Part shown: positions 21,270 to 34,430 of the stretch, one piece after another
Layout of the letters: every line of letters begins with the position of its first letter
Position numbering within the stretch: position 1 is the first letter of the stretch
Origin: Basidiobolus meristosporus CBS 931.73
Lineage: Eukaryota; Basidiobolomycota; Basidiobolomycetes; Basidiobolales; Basidiobolaceae
Direction of reading: 5' to 3'
NCBI GenBank assembly: GCA_002104905.1
Contig: MCFE01000268.1
Span: 1 to 64,000 of the forward strand
Length of the DNA stretch: 64,000 nucleotides
Notes under the pieces: generated by a model
Database searches by the model: none
Seen by the model: only the letters and a program-made list of their open reading frames with translations
What the model was told of the DNA's origin: nothing
Position numbers and translations under genes: made by a program

Positions 21270-23744
21270 GAACTGCCCTCTTTTGTTTGTCAACTTTTGT
21301 GTGTCAAAGTTCTGGATATATGTGTACTTGGAGTGACCAATGTTCATACCATGGTTTAATAAGTTCGGCCGAAAGCTCTGTCTATTGTATACTGAGAGAA
21401 ACATTCAACTTCTGCAGGCTGCTTCGAGTCGGTAACCCATTTTATAGTTTATAAATTATATTTCCCAAGAAAAAGAAAGATAGCCTCTGCTAAGCTGTAG
21501 TTCGGGCCGACAGGTCACGTTTTTAGCTTAGCTTGTATTGATTTGAGTAGTTTTGGGCTATGTCATTCTAAACTTGATGGTTATTAACGGCGCTGACACA
21601 GATGTACTCGACTCACTATAAACTCGCATGTGAGAAACACCCAAGATATACCCGGCTGATTGAATCGCAGAGGTTGTTGAAAGACCGTACTATGGTGGCC
21701 ATCAATTGGCTATTGTTACTCCAACATCAATGTCGAGCCAGTATGAGACCCTTTTACTGGATCAGGATATATTAATAGCCCATCTGCCAACCCGAAGTCC
21801 GTAAAGGTGATACGATTGGTTCGTTGCATGGCACCTTAAAATACTCTAGTGTAGCCTAATGCTCACTAGCTTTAGCGACAACTATAGTTTAAAAATTTTC
21901 CACACACGACTAAAAATAGAGGCCCAATAAAGAACGCTGTGATTGAAGGCCTAACGATCTGGGTTAATATCAACAGTGCTTACCAATGACTTTCTAAACT
22001 CTGGAGCGTCATGCTTGGAAAATCACGCGCCTGATAACGTGAATATCAGGCAGTTGTTATTAACCCAAAATGTTGGACTAGTACTGGTTAGGGTTGGATT
22101 CACTGAATTCAACACGAGATGCCTCAAACAAGGTCTATTTTGCGCCATGAATGATTACTAACCTCCAAATACTGGTCGGTAATTTTAACACAGCAACATT
22201 CATCCATAAAGCCACTAGAGCTTGTGAGTGTAAAGCAAATCGACTGTGGAGGTGTATCTATCGATTGATGATGTTGTTTATCTATGCTGGATTTGGTTGT
22301 TATCTTGACGTTGAGCATGGCAATCCAAATTTTAAAGGATATATGAGCCCTTGGCCAACAAGTTTGCAGATCGATATGAGCCATCTAGAAGGTGCAATAG
22401 TGCTGTGCATAGGTTCTATTCAGAATTACTATATATAACAAGTTACTGATGTAATCAAACAGCTAGGAGAAATCCCCGTAAGTATGCCCTGTGACTGCTT
22501 TGGAGGATTTGCCTACAAGGCTCGATAGCTTAGATCCAAGTTCACTCCTGAACACCAAGGGTCGGCCGCATCGGTTCTTCATCAGCACACAGCATGGGGC
22601 AGTAGGGATGTTTTTAACAACCGCTGTAACCCGGAACAACTAGACTGCCACCTAATGTCTGCGCTGATGTGTAATCTGTTCACTTACCCTTCATCCCAAA
22701 TGGAATTATGCTGCAGCTTGAGCTTGCTGAGTGTATGCTACATTAAATAAATATAGAAGATGCGCTTTTGTGGAGCTCCTATTTGATCTCCAAATGCTCA
22801 TGACCCAATGTGCTCTCCTGGGATCAAGTTCTGTTTTTACGTAGCAAGATTCTCATAACCCACATGATCTACTGCCACATCATCCCAAGAGCACTTGCTT
22901 GCTCATGGATTGGATTAGAGGACACTTACATCAGAAGTGCTACATCAGTTTTAACCCCTTGAAAGAGGCGAATTGGAGAGGAGCATTAATTTCACAAATC
23001 ACTATTCGATTACCTTCAATGAGTTGATTCGGATATACATGTCTGACAATACTTGTTTTCCCTATGATCACTAGCAAGAGGAAGACGAACATATTCATAT
23101 GATCATGATGCATGGCTAGAGCACTATCTGATCCATATATCAACAGTGCGCAAGTCCAAGACATCGAGAGTATGCTCCACTGAGACTGGGTAGGTTTGGT
23201 CGCCATGACAGCTGGGTGAGGCATGCTGGCGGCGCCCATGGGGATGGCTTATGGACCACCAAACTATGAGCCGCTCACAAATCTTACCACATGTTGCTCC
23301 AGTAGCGTGGCAGACTGCAATAGCCAACATCCAAGATTTATGAGGATCCGAGACTGTGGGCCTCCGAATCTGCTAAAACACATCAGGAGGCGGCACTTGA
23401 AAAATGGCATTGCTCATCTCTTTTACCAGCTCAACGTGGCTTGTCTCAAGATGCTGAAATGGTGAAAAATGTAGGATACTTGGGGGCACACAGGCCAGGA
23501 CCGCTTCATCACAATACACGCTACTCTATATCGAACATTGTCTGATTTCCCTAAGAGTATGGTGTTGATTATGGCCAATGGGCATCTCGAACACTGAGGT
23601 AATTGATCATCCTGATTAACAGCTCTGAAAAGGAAGGTGTATATTATTTTGATTACGGATGTATTGATATCAGAAGATACTGTAATGTAGCCAAAATTAA
23701 TCTTGGTATATATTCCAAAAAAAGGCATCCATGGCAGTTTCCTG
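21270..23744. other. Intergenic region, no supported gene
   Basis: About 2.5 kb between PEX6 and the acetyl-CoA synthetase promoter. Several frames of 60-100 codons overlap on both strands (for example 22124-22438 and 22940-23239), none with a motif or splice structure I trust. Confidence 0.4.
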
Positions 23745-23752
23745 TATAAATA
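23745..23752 (+). promoter_or_regulatory. TATA box of acetyl-CoA synthetase gene
   Basis: TATAAATA lies 70 bases before the ATG at 23822. An in-frame ATG at 23756 is only four bases after it, too close to be transcribed from this box, which decides the start choice. Confidence 0.6.
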
Positions 23753-23821
23753 CGGATGATCCCTTGCCTGATTTCTTTAAACATATCAATCACCGTCCCT
23801 TCACACCCTTTACACTATACA

Positions 23822-25894
23822 ATGATAGTCGAACAGTCCATCCACGCTAAGATTGATCTTGATGATGAAAAGCATCGACAATATGATGAAGTGTCTGAAA
23901 AGCAATGTTTATCCGTTCCTGATGGTTTCTCGGAGCCCGTCAATCCGGTCCCCATCACCATGCGAGATCCTACTTACCCAACCCCTCATATCAGCTGGGA
24001 AAAATACCATGAGATGTACAAGCGCAGCATACAGGATCCCGACGGTTTCTTTGGCGAGCAGGCTAGAGAGCTTCTCCACTGGTTCCAGCCATTCGAGACG
24101 GTGACTTCGGGCTCTTTCGCCCAGGGGGATGTTGCCTTTTTCCATGATGGGGAAATCAATGCTTGTTACAATTGTGTCGATCGCCACGCCATAACAAATC
24201 CTAACAAAGTTGCTATTATCTACGAGCCCGATGACCCCGAGGACGAAGTCTTGAAGATCACCTACGGGCAGTTGTCACGCGAGGTGTCTCGTCTTGCCAA
24301 CCTCTTCCGCTCCTACGGGTTGAAGAAAGGGGATACCGTTGCTATATATTTACCTATGATCCCTGAAGCGGTGATTTCCATGTTGGCATGTGCCAGGATT
24401 GGCCTTGTCCACAACGTGGTATTCGCGGGATTTTCTTCCGCCTCTCTTTCTGAACGTATACAGGATGCTTCTTGCAAACTTCTGATCACTTCCGATGAAG
24501 GCAAACGCGGTGGAAAGACCATCGCCACCAAGCAGATTGCCGACGAAGCGTTGAAAACCTGCCCTACTGTTGAGAAAGTCCTCGTCGTGCAAAGGACTGG
24601 GAACCCGGACGTTCCTATGGCCGCTGCCCGTGATGGCTGGTGGCACGAGGAGCTCCAGAAGGCTCGACCTTACTGCGTTCCCACACCCATGCATCCGGAG
24701 GATCCTCTATTTTTGCTCTATACTTCTGGCTCCACTGGCAAGCCCAAAGGTGTTCTTCACACAACCGGCGGATATCTCCTTGGCACCACTGCCACAGTCA
24801 AGTATATATTCGATCTACATCCAGATGATATCTTTGGTTGCATGGCTGATGTCGGCTGGATCACTGGCCACTCCTACATTGTTTACGGACCACTATCGAA
24901 TGGTGTCACCACTGTCATTTTCGAATCGATCCCCACCTTCCCTAATGGTAGCCGTTACTGGGATCTGATCTCGAAGCACAAGATTACTCAGTTTTATACT
25001 GCACCGACAGCCATTAGGGCCCTTAAAAGATATGGTGACCATATGGTGGAAGGGTACGATCTCTCCTCTTTACGCGTAATTGGGAGCGTTGGAGAGCCAA
25101 TTAACCCAGAAGCATGGAATTGGTACAATGAGGTTGTTGGTAAACGCCGCTGCGCTGTAGTTGACACCTACTGGCAAACCGAAACCGGCTCGATTATTGT
25201 CTCACCGCTCCCTGGGGCGATACCAACCAAGGCGGGAAGTGCGACCCTACCATTCTTTGGTGTTGACGTGGTTATTTTAGACCCTCACACAGGCAAAGAG
25301 CTCCAAGGGAACGACGTTACCGGGGTGTTAGCTGTTCGAAAGGCTTGGCCCTCAATAGCTCGTACCGTTTACAATGACCATCAGCGGTATTTGGATACAT
25401 ACATGCGCCCCTACCCTGGGTACTACTTCACTGGTGATGGAGCTACACGAGATAAAGATGGGTACATATGGATTCGTGGACGTGTAGACGATGTGATCAA
25501 TGTGTCTGGTCATCGTCTCAGTACCGCCGAGATCGAGTCTGCCTTGAACACTTACGAAGCGGTCGGGGAATCAGCCGTAGTCGGAATAACAGATGAGTTG
25601 ACCGGACAGGCAATTTGCTGCTTCCTCACTCTTAAGCCCGACTACCTTGGGCAGGACGAAGCGGAGATCCAGAAAGCCCTCGTCCTCCAAATCCGTAAAA
25701 CAATCGGCCCCTTCGCCAATCCCAAAAAAATCTACATTGTAGAGGACCTTCCCAAAACTAGATCAGGCAAGATTATCCGCCGCGTCCTAAGAAAGATAGT
25801 AGCTGGAGAAGCCGACTCTCTCGGCGACCTCAGCACCCTCTCTGACCCAAGTGTGGTGGATGGCTTGATAGCGAAAGTTGCTGAGAAGGCGTAA
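23822..25894 (+). CDS. Acetyl-CoA synthetase (acetate-CoA ligase, AMP-forming)
   Basis: 690 residues, no intron. It activates acetate with ATP and CoA to acetyl-CoA in the cytosol or nucleus, feeding lipid synthesis and histone acetylation. All adenylate-forming motifs are present: [11 protein letters not shown] (about 300-310), YWQTETG (about 450), [27 protein letters not shown], and the C-terminal [11 protein letters not shown], whose Lys near 650 is the acetylation-controlled catalytic residue. Length and motif order match the fungal facA/ACS family. C-rich third codon positions in the body of the gene suggest high expression. The window has only this one copy. I use the second in-frame ATG because of the TATA position. 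Confidence 0.95.
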   Translation: MIVEQSIHAKIDLDDEKHRQYDEVSEKQCLSVPDGFSEPVNPVPITMRDPTYPTPHISWEKYHEMYKRSIQDPDGFFGEQARELLHWFQPFETVTSGSFAQGDVAFFHDGEINACYNCVDRHAITNPNKVAIIYEPDDPEDEVLKITYGQLSREVSRLANLFRSYGLKKGDTVAIYLPMIPEAVISMLACARIGLVHNVVFAGFSSASLSERIQDASCKLLITSDEGKRGGKTIATKQIADEALKTCPTVEKVLVVQRTGNPDVPMAAARDGWWHEELQKARPYCVPTPMHPEDPLFLLYTSGSTGKPKGVLHTTGGYLLGTTATVKYIFDLHPDDIFGCMADVGWITGHSYIVYGPLSNGVTTVIFESIPTFPNGSRYWDLISKHKITQFYTAPTAIRALKRYGDHMVEGYDLSSLRVIGSVGEPINPEAWNWYNEVVGKRRCAVVDTYWQTETGSIIVSPLPGAIPTKAGSATLPFFGVDVVILDPHTGKELQGNDVTGVLAVRKAWPSIARTVYNDHQRYLDTYMRPYPGYYFTGDGATRDKDGYIWIRGRVDDVINVSGHRLSTAEIESALNTYEAVGESAVVGITDELTGQAICCFLTLKPDYLGQDEAEIQKALVLQIRKTIGPFANPKKIYIVEDLPKTRSGKIIRRVLRKIVAGEADSLGDLSTLSDPSVVDGLIAKVAEKA

Positions 25895-27150
25895 CCTACA
25901 CCCCACCTATCTACATTACCCGTCCTGATTGCCCTAGTTTGTCTGTACCGCATTCTCCCCGCACGCTATATTATACTCCTAGCCCGAAAAGAATTGGTGC
26001 CACTAGAGAGGTGGATCTGGTGAAATGGATGTTCCCTCCGCCTTCGCTATCCAGAATGCAGCCCGTCCTCCCCTGACCTCACTTAATTTGATGCATCAAT
26101 AAAGTAATTAACTATGGATCCACCAAGATCGAATCGTTACTGCTGCCCTGAAGCCCGGGCATTGGCTACGTGCCCAGTGGCTAGCCACCGAAAACTCCGG
26201 AACGCGTGGGTCTGCTGGCCATATTCCAGGATGGGGAAGATAGAAAAGCAGTCCATCAGTATAGTCCTCGTGAAATCCCTTTTTTTGGCGCTTGACATCG
26301 CGGATATGGATTATGCTTTTCATAAGATTGTATATGGTAATGTGGAAATCGAATTACGCTACTGTGCAAGGGGGATTCCATGGCGGTCGTCGACGGAATG
26401 GTGCGCAGGAACTTGTTCGATGCACGGTCACCGGATCTCTCCATTTGTGGGATTAATTAACTTCGAATGCACCTTTCTGGTGCCAGGCGAGGTTGGCCAA
26501 GCTCTGGTCGCCCTGGACATCGCGTATGGGATCACCAGATTACGAGATCAGAAGCGCTGGCAATCTACATCGAGCGGATGACTCTTGCGAGAAAGCCCAG
26601 AATTCCATGATCCGCTTCGAGAAGCGCTCTTTCCTAGATACTGACAAAATAGGAATCCCACCCATCTCCACAACACGTATCATCGATTACTTCGTTGATC
26701 CGAGATTCCGTCCCTCTCCCTCACCAGTCTAGTGCCAGCGGCATGTGGGCGATGGTGGATTACGGGTCTGATGGATATTTCGAGACACTGATGCATTGTT
26801 TGGGCAAACCGGGCTGGGTTCTGGCTAGAAAGGCTAATGCTAAATTTAAGGGGATGTCTCACTTGCCTGCAGGTGAATCATGTTTCTGGTCAACCAATAA
26901 CACGGCACCTAGGTGCAAATTAGGATTCCTGCTCAGCTGCCACCAATTCGCCAATTCGTGAACCAAACATTCAGTCGTTTATTATCAGTGATGCAGAGGA
27001 ATGTACCGCATTGTTCGACAACTCCGGCCAACTCGCAAACAATCAAGCAATCGCGTGCAAAAAGGCTTGGGGACAACCTTCAGCATATGAAGAATAGTAC
27101 GCTACCTTCCAGCTGCTGTTACAAAGCATGTCAGCCCGACTCGGCTCAGC
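25895..27150. other. Intergenic region, no supported gene
   Basis: Overlapping frames on both strands (the longest is plus 26114-26581, 155 codons) lack motifs, signal peptides or splice sites. I treat them as chance frames in GC-balanced sequence. Confidence 0.4.
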
Positions 27151-28003
27151 TCAAACCCCATTCTTGACTGCAGTGTAAATTAAAAACGGATGGACAGAGC
27201 TACGGGTGGTTCCGTTTTGGAAATCTTCCAGCTGCTCCTTAGGGATGGTCACCACGTCGATGTCGCCGAAGCCAAGACTTTTCAAGGTTTCGGTTAACAG
27301 CTGTGGGGTGTAGAAAAATCTCTCCCCCTTCAAACGCTCCGACATGTAGCAAATTGGCTCTTTTTCGCCGCTTCCGAGATTTCTCCCAAACAAAATCCCG
27401 TTGGGCTTTAACAAGTGGCTAACTCTTTCCAGGATCTTTTCTTGTTGACTTTGTGAGAAGAGGTGAAGGAAGCTGCCTAGGTAGATGATGTCGAACTCCA
27501 AGCCGGCCACTTTAGTTGGCCAGTCATCGCTCAGGATATCCGCTGAAATGAACTTGGTGGGTGAGGTGTCCTTGTCCTTGAAAAGCTCATAGCCAAGCTC
27601 GAGGAAATCCGTAGAGATGTCCAAACCAGTTAAATTTCCCGCCGGAAACCCATCCAGGGAAAGTTTCCGCAAGTCAGCGCCAAAGCAACACCCCAGATCG
27701 AGCAGCTTCAGATCTTCTCTTTTTTTGCTGAGCGCCAGAAGACTCGGGTAAAAGGGATGGGTTTTCATGCGAAGAAGCTTGAATTCCGACACGATGTAGA
27801 ACTGAAATACCTATGGAAGCAAATTAGCGTCTGGTCGTTCAGGAGGGTTGCTTTCCTACTCTTACATTCAGGGCTTTGTCGCGGACTTGCGAAACATGCT
27901 GGAATATAGCTTCTCTGTCACTCCACCCAAGGTACTCGCTAAAGAGCTGGTAATTTTCCTCCGACAGCACGAAGTTGTTCAAATTTGTGGAGCTTTCTGA
28001 CAT
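27151..28003 (-). CDS. Class I SAM-dependent methyltransferase, AusD/Trt5-like
   Basis: Exon 1 28003-27866 and exon 2 27810-27151 join across a 55-base intron (GTAAGA to CATAG) to 265 residues. The SAM site reads LKLLDLGCCFGADLRKL (about 80-96), followed by the motif II Asp near 110 and a SADILSDDW block. The LDLGCCFG form, the preceding KTHPFYPSLLAL and the order of blocks resemble fungal methyltransferases of meroterpenoid pathways such as AusD. Substrate is unknown. No polyketide, terpene or P450 genes lie nearby, so membership of a biosynthetic cluster is not supported here. Confidence 0.8.
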
Positions 28004-28754
28004 AATCTATGTAAAAAGAAATACTCCATCCTCTTCGCTCTATATATACCGAAATCCACGTTTTCTTCGGCGGATTGATTTTCCATAAAACCCTCAAATA
28101 AAGGTGCGTTGCATGGTTATGGTGTTGAAGATCATTTTTGTTCTATCTATCCTCGATACAGCCAAATAGCATCAAGATCGATCGTGTTCGACAAAATTAT
28201 GACCAGGATACAGGTCCCTGCGGATGACGGGAAACCCAAGGTCCCACGTGCAACGAGAGGCGATTCTTTTCTGCGCTCTCGTCGTCAGCCCACGGCTCTT
28301 GACTGCCAACAACCACCACACCTTGCGACCCTGGAAAGCGCAGCGTTGATTTCGCGTTCTCGACAACTGCCCAAGGCCAACGGGCATGGTTGGTGATTCC
28401 AAAGATTCCGCTTCATTCATCTTTATATAATAAGCGTCGAAATACCCAATGAATAAAAGCCGACGGGACGACATAGAAGATTATCAATTAAAATGTATAT
28501 ATAGTGAAGGTGCACTGGAGATTGTTTCCTTCGATACTGGAGGTTTAGCGGGTACGATCAAAAATCAAAAATCCATGGGACAGAATAAAAACCAATAATA
28601 TGCTGTGATGAACGCGGGGCCCAATCCAACCGACGATGAAATGGTCACTGGCAATGAAAATAAATAGTGGTGCTTCTACGGCCGAGATGCTGACGCACGC
28701 CGCGCTCTATTTACTCCCTTGGATGCTTAGCAGGCAGCCTGATGGTCGAGCTGT
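28004..28754. other. Intergenic region, no gene seen
   Basis: It holds the methyltransferase promoter (TATATATA near 28040 on the minus strand) and the 3' flank of the Kch1-type gene. The plus frame 28109-28396 has no motif. Confidence 0.45.
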
Positions 28755-30591
28755 TTAAAAATTAACGGCGTTTCTAGCACTCGTAGCCTTGGCGTGATTG
28801 GATGGCTTCGCTCGCTTGTCCTTCGATTGGGTGCCGCGGTTGGTGGCGGTGTACCGATCTTGGTATCGATTGGGTATTTCCTCCTGGACGGTCGACATGT
28901 TGGCTTGATAGCCCCTGCTTGGGTGGGTGCTTGCGCTTCGGCTCGATGTTTCACTTTGGGTCGGGGAGATTGGCCTGCCCACAATCCCAGCACCTCGTGT
29001 GTCGCTTGCATAGAGGGGCCTCTCGTCGTGCAACACTGGCGGGGAGTACATCTCAGGCATAGGCATCTGCATGGGTGCTGATGGCTCATAGTCGTGCTGA
29101 CTGTAGGGTAGGTTGTGTCCGTAGTGGTTTCCTGATGCAGGATGGTGTCCAGAAGGTATCGACCCGCTTCGTTCGGAAGAGTCAGAGGCCGATCGGCTAT
29201 CCACAGGAATGTAGTTTCTGCTACCAGGGTGAGGCATTGGGTGGATCGGATTAGGAAAGGCCTGTCCTTGTGGCGGCTGACCAACCATCAACTCTGGATG
29301 TGGGCTATCTATGTAGGGCAGTGTTGGAGCCCGCTGCTGCTGTTGAGGTGGGTGGTGTCTTTGCTGCTTGGCGCGGTATTCTCTATTCGCAGCAATGGTC
29401 TGGGCTCGTCGGTCGGACGTGCCGGAGGTTGCAGTGGATTCCGAGACCAATGAGCCTTTGCTCATTCGACGGGCGCCGTATTCAAGGCCACGAGGGCCTG
29501 GGGTTTCGGGCCCAGGGTCATCAACCAAATAATGAACCGTCCCTCTATTTTGAATGGGGTCCATGGATTGAGGAGCAACGGATTGCATCCTGATCTCCTC
29601 TTCAAGCACCTCGAGGTTGGGTTTCGTGGGTTGGATTGTGCCGTTCATCATCTGCTCTCGCATAATACGTTTACGGTTCCTGCTTCGAAGAAGCTCGGCA
29701 ATTCTAGATCATGACATACAGTTAGAAAGGTGCGAAGACAGTCACTTCCATACAGAGGCTACCTCTTGTCAATTTTGTGGCAGCAGTACTCTTTGAGATT
29801 CCCACGAATCTCACAAACTAGTGGAATGTATAGAATCGCTGCAAGTATGGTTTTGAGAGCAGACACTATGAAAAGAATACAGGGCACTCCCATCGTCACT
29901 AGCGAGATCTTCTTATCCAACTTGAAATCCTCCAATTTCTTCCAGCTTGGATCGTCCTTGAAGATTAAGTAGAGCACATATCCGTTCACACATCGACGTG
30001 CCGCTTCAGCAAAAAACAGTCTCTTCCAGCCTAAAGTGAACCGAAAGAACCCGTAAGTCTAACAATACGCATAGGGCCGGGATACCAGAAACATTGCGAA
30101 CCTTTCAGGGCGAAAAACACAAAGAAGGCCATCTCATCCTTGAAGCGTTTTTGATTGTGGATTTGGTTGAAGAAGCAGTAGTGGGCATATGACCGAAGGG
30201 TGTAGTACCGGTTGGCAATAATGGAGGTGAACGTAAAGGAAATATCTCTTGACAAAATCACTGCCCTTGCCTTTCTTGCCTCCAAGAACAACAAAATGTA
30301 CGAGACGAAGATAGAACCAACGAAAATCCACCGAACGTACACCAATTTCTGCACCAGTCGTTGAAATTCATCCACACCGGTAGACCAGTCGTTGAAGAAT
30401 ATGAGCGTTACGGCAGTATACAAATCCAGTACGTAAATGAGGATGGACTTGATGGTGAAGACGAATATAAAGCAGTATTTGAATTTGGTGATGAAGTTGT
30501 TCTCGTAAAATTCGTCGACGTCCACAAAGTCAAACTTGTGGTCGTTTATGACTTCTCTTTTCCATTTTGCTTCTCCTCCGCAACAGCACAT
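28755..30591 (-). CDS. Kch1/Prm6-type low-affinity potassium channel protein
   Basis: Exons 30591-30102, 30030-29763 and 29703-28755 join in phase (introns 71 and 59 bases) to 568 residues. The conserved N-terminal ~270 residues have the Kch1 hallmarks: KWKREVINDHKFDFVDVDEF, a first membrane pair (about 37-65 and 86-104), RSYAHYCFFNQIHNQKRFKD, LKGWKRLFFAEAARR, a further hydrophobic stretch (about 205-235), and CEIRGNLKEYCCHKIDKRI. In yeast these proteins mediate K+ influx and support calcium signalling during pheromone response. The C-terminal half is a long disordered Pro/Gln/Ser-rich tail (QQRHHPPQQQQ), likely cytoplasmic and regulatory. Confidence 0.88.
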
Positions 30592-32104
30592 AGGAAAGTC
30601 TAGGAATATTTACCAGCAAGACCGAGTATATTGAGTACCAAAGCCCAAACTGTAGTGAGCGCAGACAAAATAACAGTAGAGAGCAATACAGGAGAAGGGG
30701 CTAAAGTATGCAGAGAAGTAAACAAGGATGTAGGGAAAATTCAGAAGCAAGCGTCTGAGCGGTGGCAACGGCACACTTTTATGGAGGCAATGTGGGTAAT
30801 CCCAAGATGGGAAATGATCGGGAAAAACTTTCCGATGGTTGTGGTTTAAACTAGGGGGAGACGCCAAATCTGAATTTTGTGGGTCGAGTGTTCGGAATTG
30901 TTTCACAGTTGGGATTCAACAATGGCGAGTGCGCAAGACATTGAAGAGGGCCATGTATTCGGTGGCCCCCAATTCCACATCCGTCGACACTGCTCATAGC
31001 CAGTGAATCACCACTGACTGCATATCCCGCGGAGCCCGTATGAAATGAGTCGGAGCAGGATCCACTACACCAATTGACCTGCTGAATACGAACAATAAGG
31101 CAAGCCGGTCCGAAATCCCTGAAACGCACCTCCAATCCGTTCACTGAGCATGCGATACGACACCATGCAACAGATCCACCAACGGGTTCTACTGACCATA
31201 TTGTATTGCTGCCTGGCTGAAGCTGTTCCGTGACAATGGGCATCTTCGCAAGTTGCCAACTATTCGTACCAATCCCGTTCTGCTGGATGCGCAGTGGATG
31301 CGCCGTTATTACTTAATTTGAAATACGCGTATTAAGTGCGGTTGCATCAGATTACCAGATTCCTCTGTAATCCAGCCAACCATGGCCAGTAGTGACCGAA
31401 TATGGAACCGACGACTGGACGGAGTTGGTAAGCTGATCAACGCCAGGCCCCGAATATCAACTCGCACTGAGGTGTCGAATGGCCAGGTTACTTGCGAGAT
31501 CTCTGCCGGTTGTCAGCACTCTAAATCAGAAGCGGGATCTAGTGACCGGGTGGTGAAAGGCAATCCCATGATGTGGTGGTGCATCCGCCAATCCTTGCGT
31601 GGCAATTAAATGGCCTAGAGGTTGGACCCTTGTGGTCCACTCATTTCTGACGTTGAATTATTCTATCGATTACTAAATCAGCTGGTTAGGCGCAGTGGGG
31701 GTGCAATTGGATGTGACAATAGCTGGCCGCTTCAATATGTTATGTTCACTTCATTCCTTGCTTGCCTGTAATACTGGAGTGAGCATGCAACGATGCAATT
31801 CAGTCAGGGAGCGGTGATACGTCTGGTCAGACCGTTCAAATTAATTGCGGTTGCCGAATATGGCAAGAATCCAGCCAATTCAGCCTCGCTCTTGTGTTAC
31901 TATGTTGGATATTGAGACAGCTGGACTCGGCGTTATTGGACGATTCATTTCATTTTCCATTTTCAAATGCAAGGTGCCATACAGCTGACCACTTCATGAA
32001 TGATTTATAGCCCGCCATTCAGTGTCGTTCAGTCTCCATGAGGTGAATCCCGAAATCACAGCAACATTCCCAGTGATACCGATTGCGGAGAGACTCGATG
32101 TCAA
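30592..32104. other. Gene-poor region with degenerate minus-strand frames
   Basis: A minus frame is open from about 31315 to 30851 (including the block QPGSNTIWSVEPVGGS) and others around 31700-32000 continue with internal stops. They look like decayed coding DNA, possibly an old mobile element, but I cannot name it. CG dinucleotides are still present here. Confidence 0.35.
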
Positions 32105-32533
32105 TCACCATGGTTGGCAAGTGTTACGTCTTGCTTGTGGTATAGATTCCGGGTCTCCGTTCTGTTTTCCTGCGTACAGCTTGGTCGTGAAGCGTCGAAT
32201 CGAATCTCCATCCAGTATTTGGTCTATTTGAGCAGTTCCCTGCATGTGATGGGCCTGATGCTTCCCCAACCAGCAATATTCAAATGCACACCAGCCTGGC
32301 AAGTGGGCATGCATATAGGCGAATGAATGACTTACGTCTGAGATGGTAGACGGGCTCTCATCGCCTGGATCATGGATCCCTTGGTAGTTATCTTGAATTG
32401 ATGCACTACCCAATACAGACTGCGTTCCATCAGGATTGATGGCTATGGAGACTATGAAAACATTCATTGCTTTCCCTTCAAGTTGGCCTAGGTAGTCGTT
32501 GCACTGAAACCGACCAAACCAGAATCTGGTGGC
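32105..32533 (-). pseudogene. Unrecognised open frame or relic
   Basis: 143 codons open after a TAG that could be an acceptor (CCTATAG). The first part (FWFGRFQCNDYLGQLEGKAM, then IAINPDG-TQSVLG) has protein-like character. A GTAAGT donor sits inside it at about 32334. No start codon fits the upstream part, so this is an internal exon or a fragment. Unknown family. Confidence 0.3.
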
Positions 32534-34081
32534 CTATAGGCTGTATTTTACCTCTAAAACCGTGTGCCAATGAAACATGTGTGTGATGTTTCGAACATCT
32601 CTGAAGTATCCATTTCAATTCCTCATTACCTGCTAATACTTGATCTGGATAGAGTCGCAGGAATGTTTGATCTCACCGCCTGCCTAAAGGCTGTGGATTG
32701 CTCATCCACGGAGTTTGCCAGATTTCTGTCAATGCAGCTATGTAATCTTGTCACTTGATTGTATCTCAATCAGTTTCTACCAAGTCAACTTTGCATATGG
32801 GCAGTAGGGTGGAGGATTAGCAATGATATAGTGCTTAAACATAACTGTAATACAGGGGAATCTCAATACATATATATGCATCATATGGGCCTCCCAATAG
32901 GTGAAGCATGATCCTTTATTTCCTATACACCCAGCAAGATGGAAGAGTGAGTGGATACATTAGCAGCAGAGACTCATGTGCTGAGCTCAGTGCTTTTAGT
33001 ATGGCTGCTCAAATCCTTTCACAAATTCCCTGTATAAAAAATGTGGACATGCCACATGGGGAGTGGTGATCTACTTGTGAAAAAGTATTCCTACAATGCC
33101 AACATATATGACTCCCATTGTCTCCAGTATACTCTTGGTAGATGTAGCTTCAGAAGGCCACATAAATGAATACATATCCAGTTCATTCAATCCTTGTATT
33201 TGTGTTATTTCATATGGATATTAATATTGGATTTTGTGGAGAGTGTTTAGGGTGATGGATACTCTGTAATATCTTGCCAATTCTTTAAACTTCTCCAATA
33301 CTTTGGAGGGCCCATTTAGTTTGAGATGCCTTATAAACAGCTGGGCCATTGCTACTGGGATATAGTTAAAGCATAAATGTATTGCACCAAGTGAAAAGTG
33401 ATTGCTTCAGCCAATTCCTTCCATCATTTGTATTTCTGGTATAGATTAGCTCACTAGTCTGCTCAAGAGCCAGTAGCTTGCTGGCTGTGCTGCAATAACA
33501 TGCTGACATCTTTACAATCCCTGAGGAAAAATGGTGGTCTCAGTAGTGGTCTTTATATAATGATAATGTTCATAGCTACAGAGCAAGTCTTCAGAATCTC
33601 ATACACTAATTACCAACACTAACCATTATGCCCAGAAAAGCCAGCTATCCTGCTGATGGCTGGTGTGCCCCAATGCAAATGATAATATTTGCTTTGACCT
33701 GGTTGCCATTTACCTCCATTTACTGGAGAGCACTTTAGGCCAAAACATTAGTGACACCACCATCAGATTCCTACTCTTATACTGCTAGATTGGTGTCCAG
33801 TTCATGTTGATGAGAATGAGTGGCCAGCAGAGCCTGCTTTAAAATACTTGTCAAATAAAAATTCATCAAGAGCCAAGGCAAAGACATGGACATGCAAATC
33901 TTTGAGATATCCCTTGCTTCTTGGTTATTTGTAATGATTGCCATCAAGTATATAAGGTATGTTTGTGTTTCAATGATAATCAGTGAGGTGTATTATAGCT
34001 TTAAATACTTATTGGACCACATGAGCTTCCTGGACAAGGTCTTAACAGATTAAATTCATATGGTGAGCAAAGTGTCTTCAC

Positions 34082-34430
34082 TGTTGTAAGAGTCTTGGAG
34101 ATATTGGAAGTGATTGGGAGGACAAGTAGATTATGTGGTTTTCACTTAATGATTTATTGAATGTAAAAGTAGTATTGATACTTTTACCTGGTCTTGGCAT
34201 TACAAACACGTAAAATAGGTTAAGGAAGGCCCCAAGAACATGTGTGCAAAGTTTGGGGCTGTTTGGACAACTTTGAGAATTTTCATGTTCTGGGTACCTG
34301 GTATTTTGGTGAAAATATTCTAAGTAAATCCCGACAAGGAATTTGGTCAGTATTCTCTAGGATTTAAGGGTAATGATCTAAGTGACTAAGTTAGGTGAAT
34401 ATTTAGGTGTAATTACGAATTTTTACAATA
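34082..34430 (-). repeat. Solo LTR of the copia family, reverse orientation
   Basis: The reverse complement matches the 5' LTR at 59428-59759 nearly end to end, including the TGTTGTAA edge, the AATAAATCATTAAGTG stretch and the CCTAAATATTCACC start. There is no internal region next to it. The flanks TTCAC (34077-34081) and TTCAT (34431-34435) fit a five-base target duplication. Confidence 0.8.

Noticed and set aside
26114-26581. 155-codon plus frame after acetyl-CoA synthetase
   Set aside because: Mixed composition, no motif, overlapping frames on the other strand; insufficient support.
28802-29593. Long plus-strand frames opposite the Kch1-type tail
   Set aside because: They are antisense shadows of a GC-rich, low-complexity coding region whose minus-strand reading continues three verified exons.
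23822-30591. A secondary-metabolite gene cluster formed by acetyl-CoA synthetase, methyltransferase and Kch1-type gene
   Set aside because: No core synthase, P450 or transporter is present, and the genes have unrelated roles.
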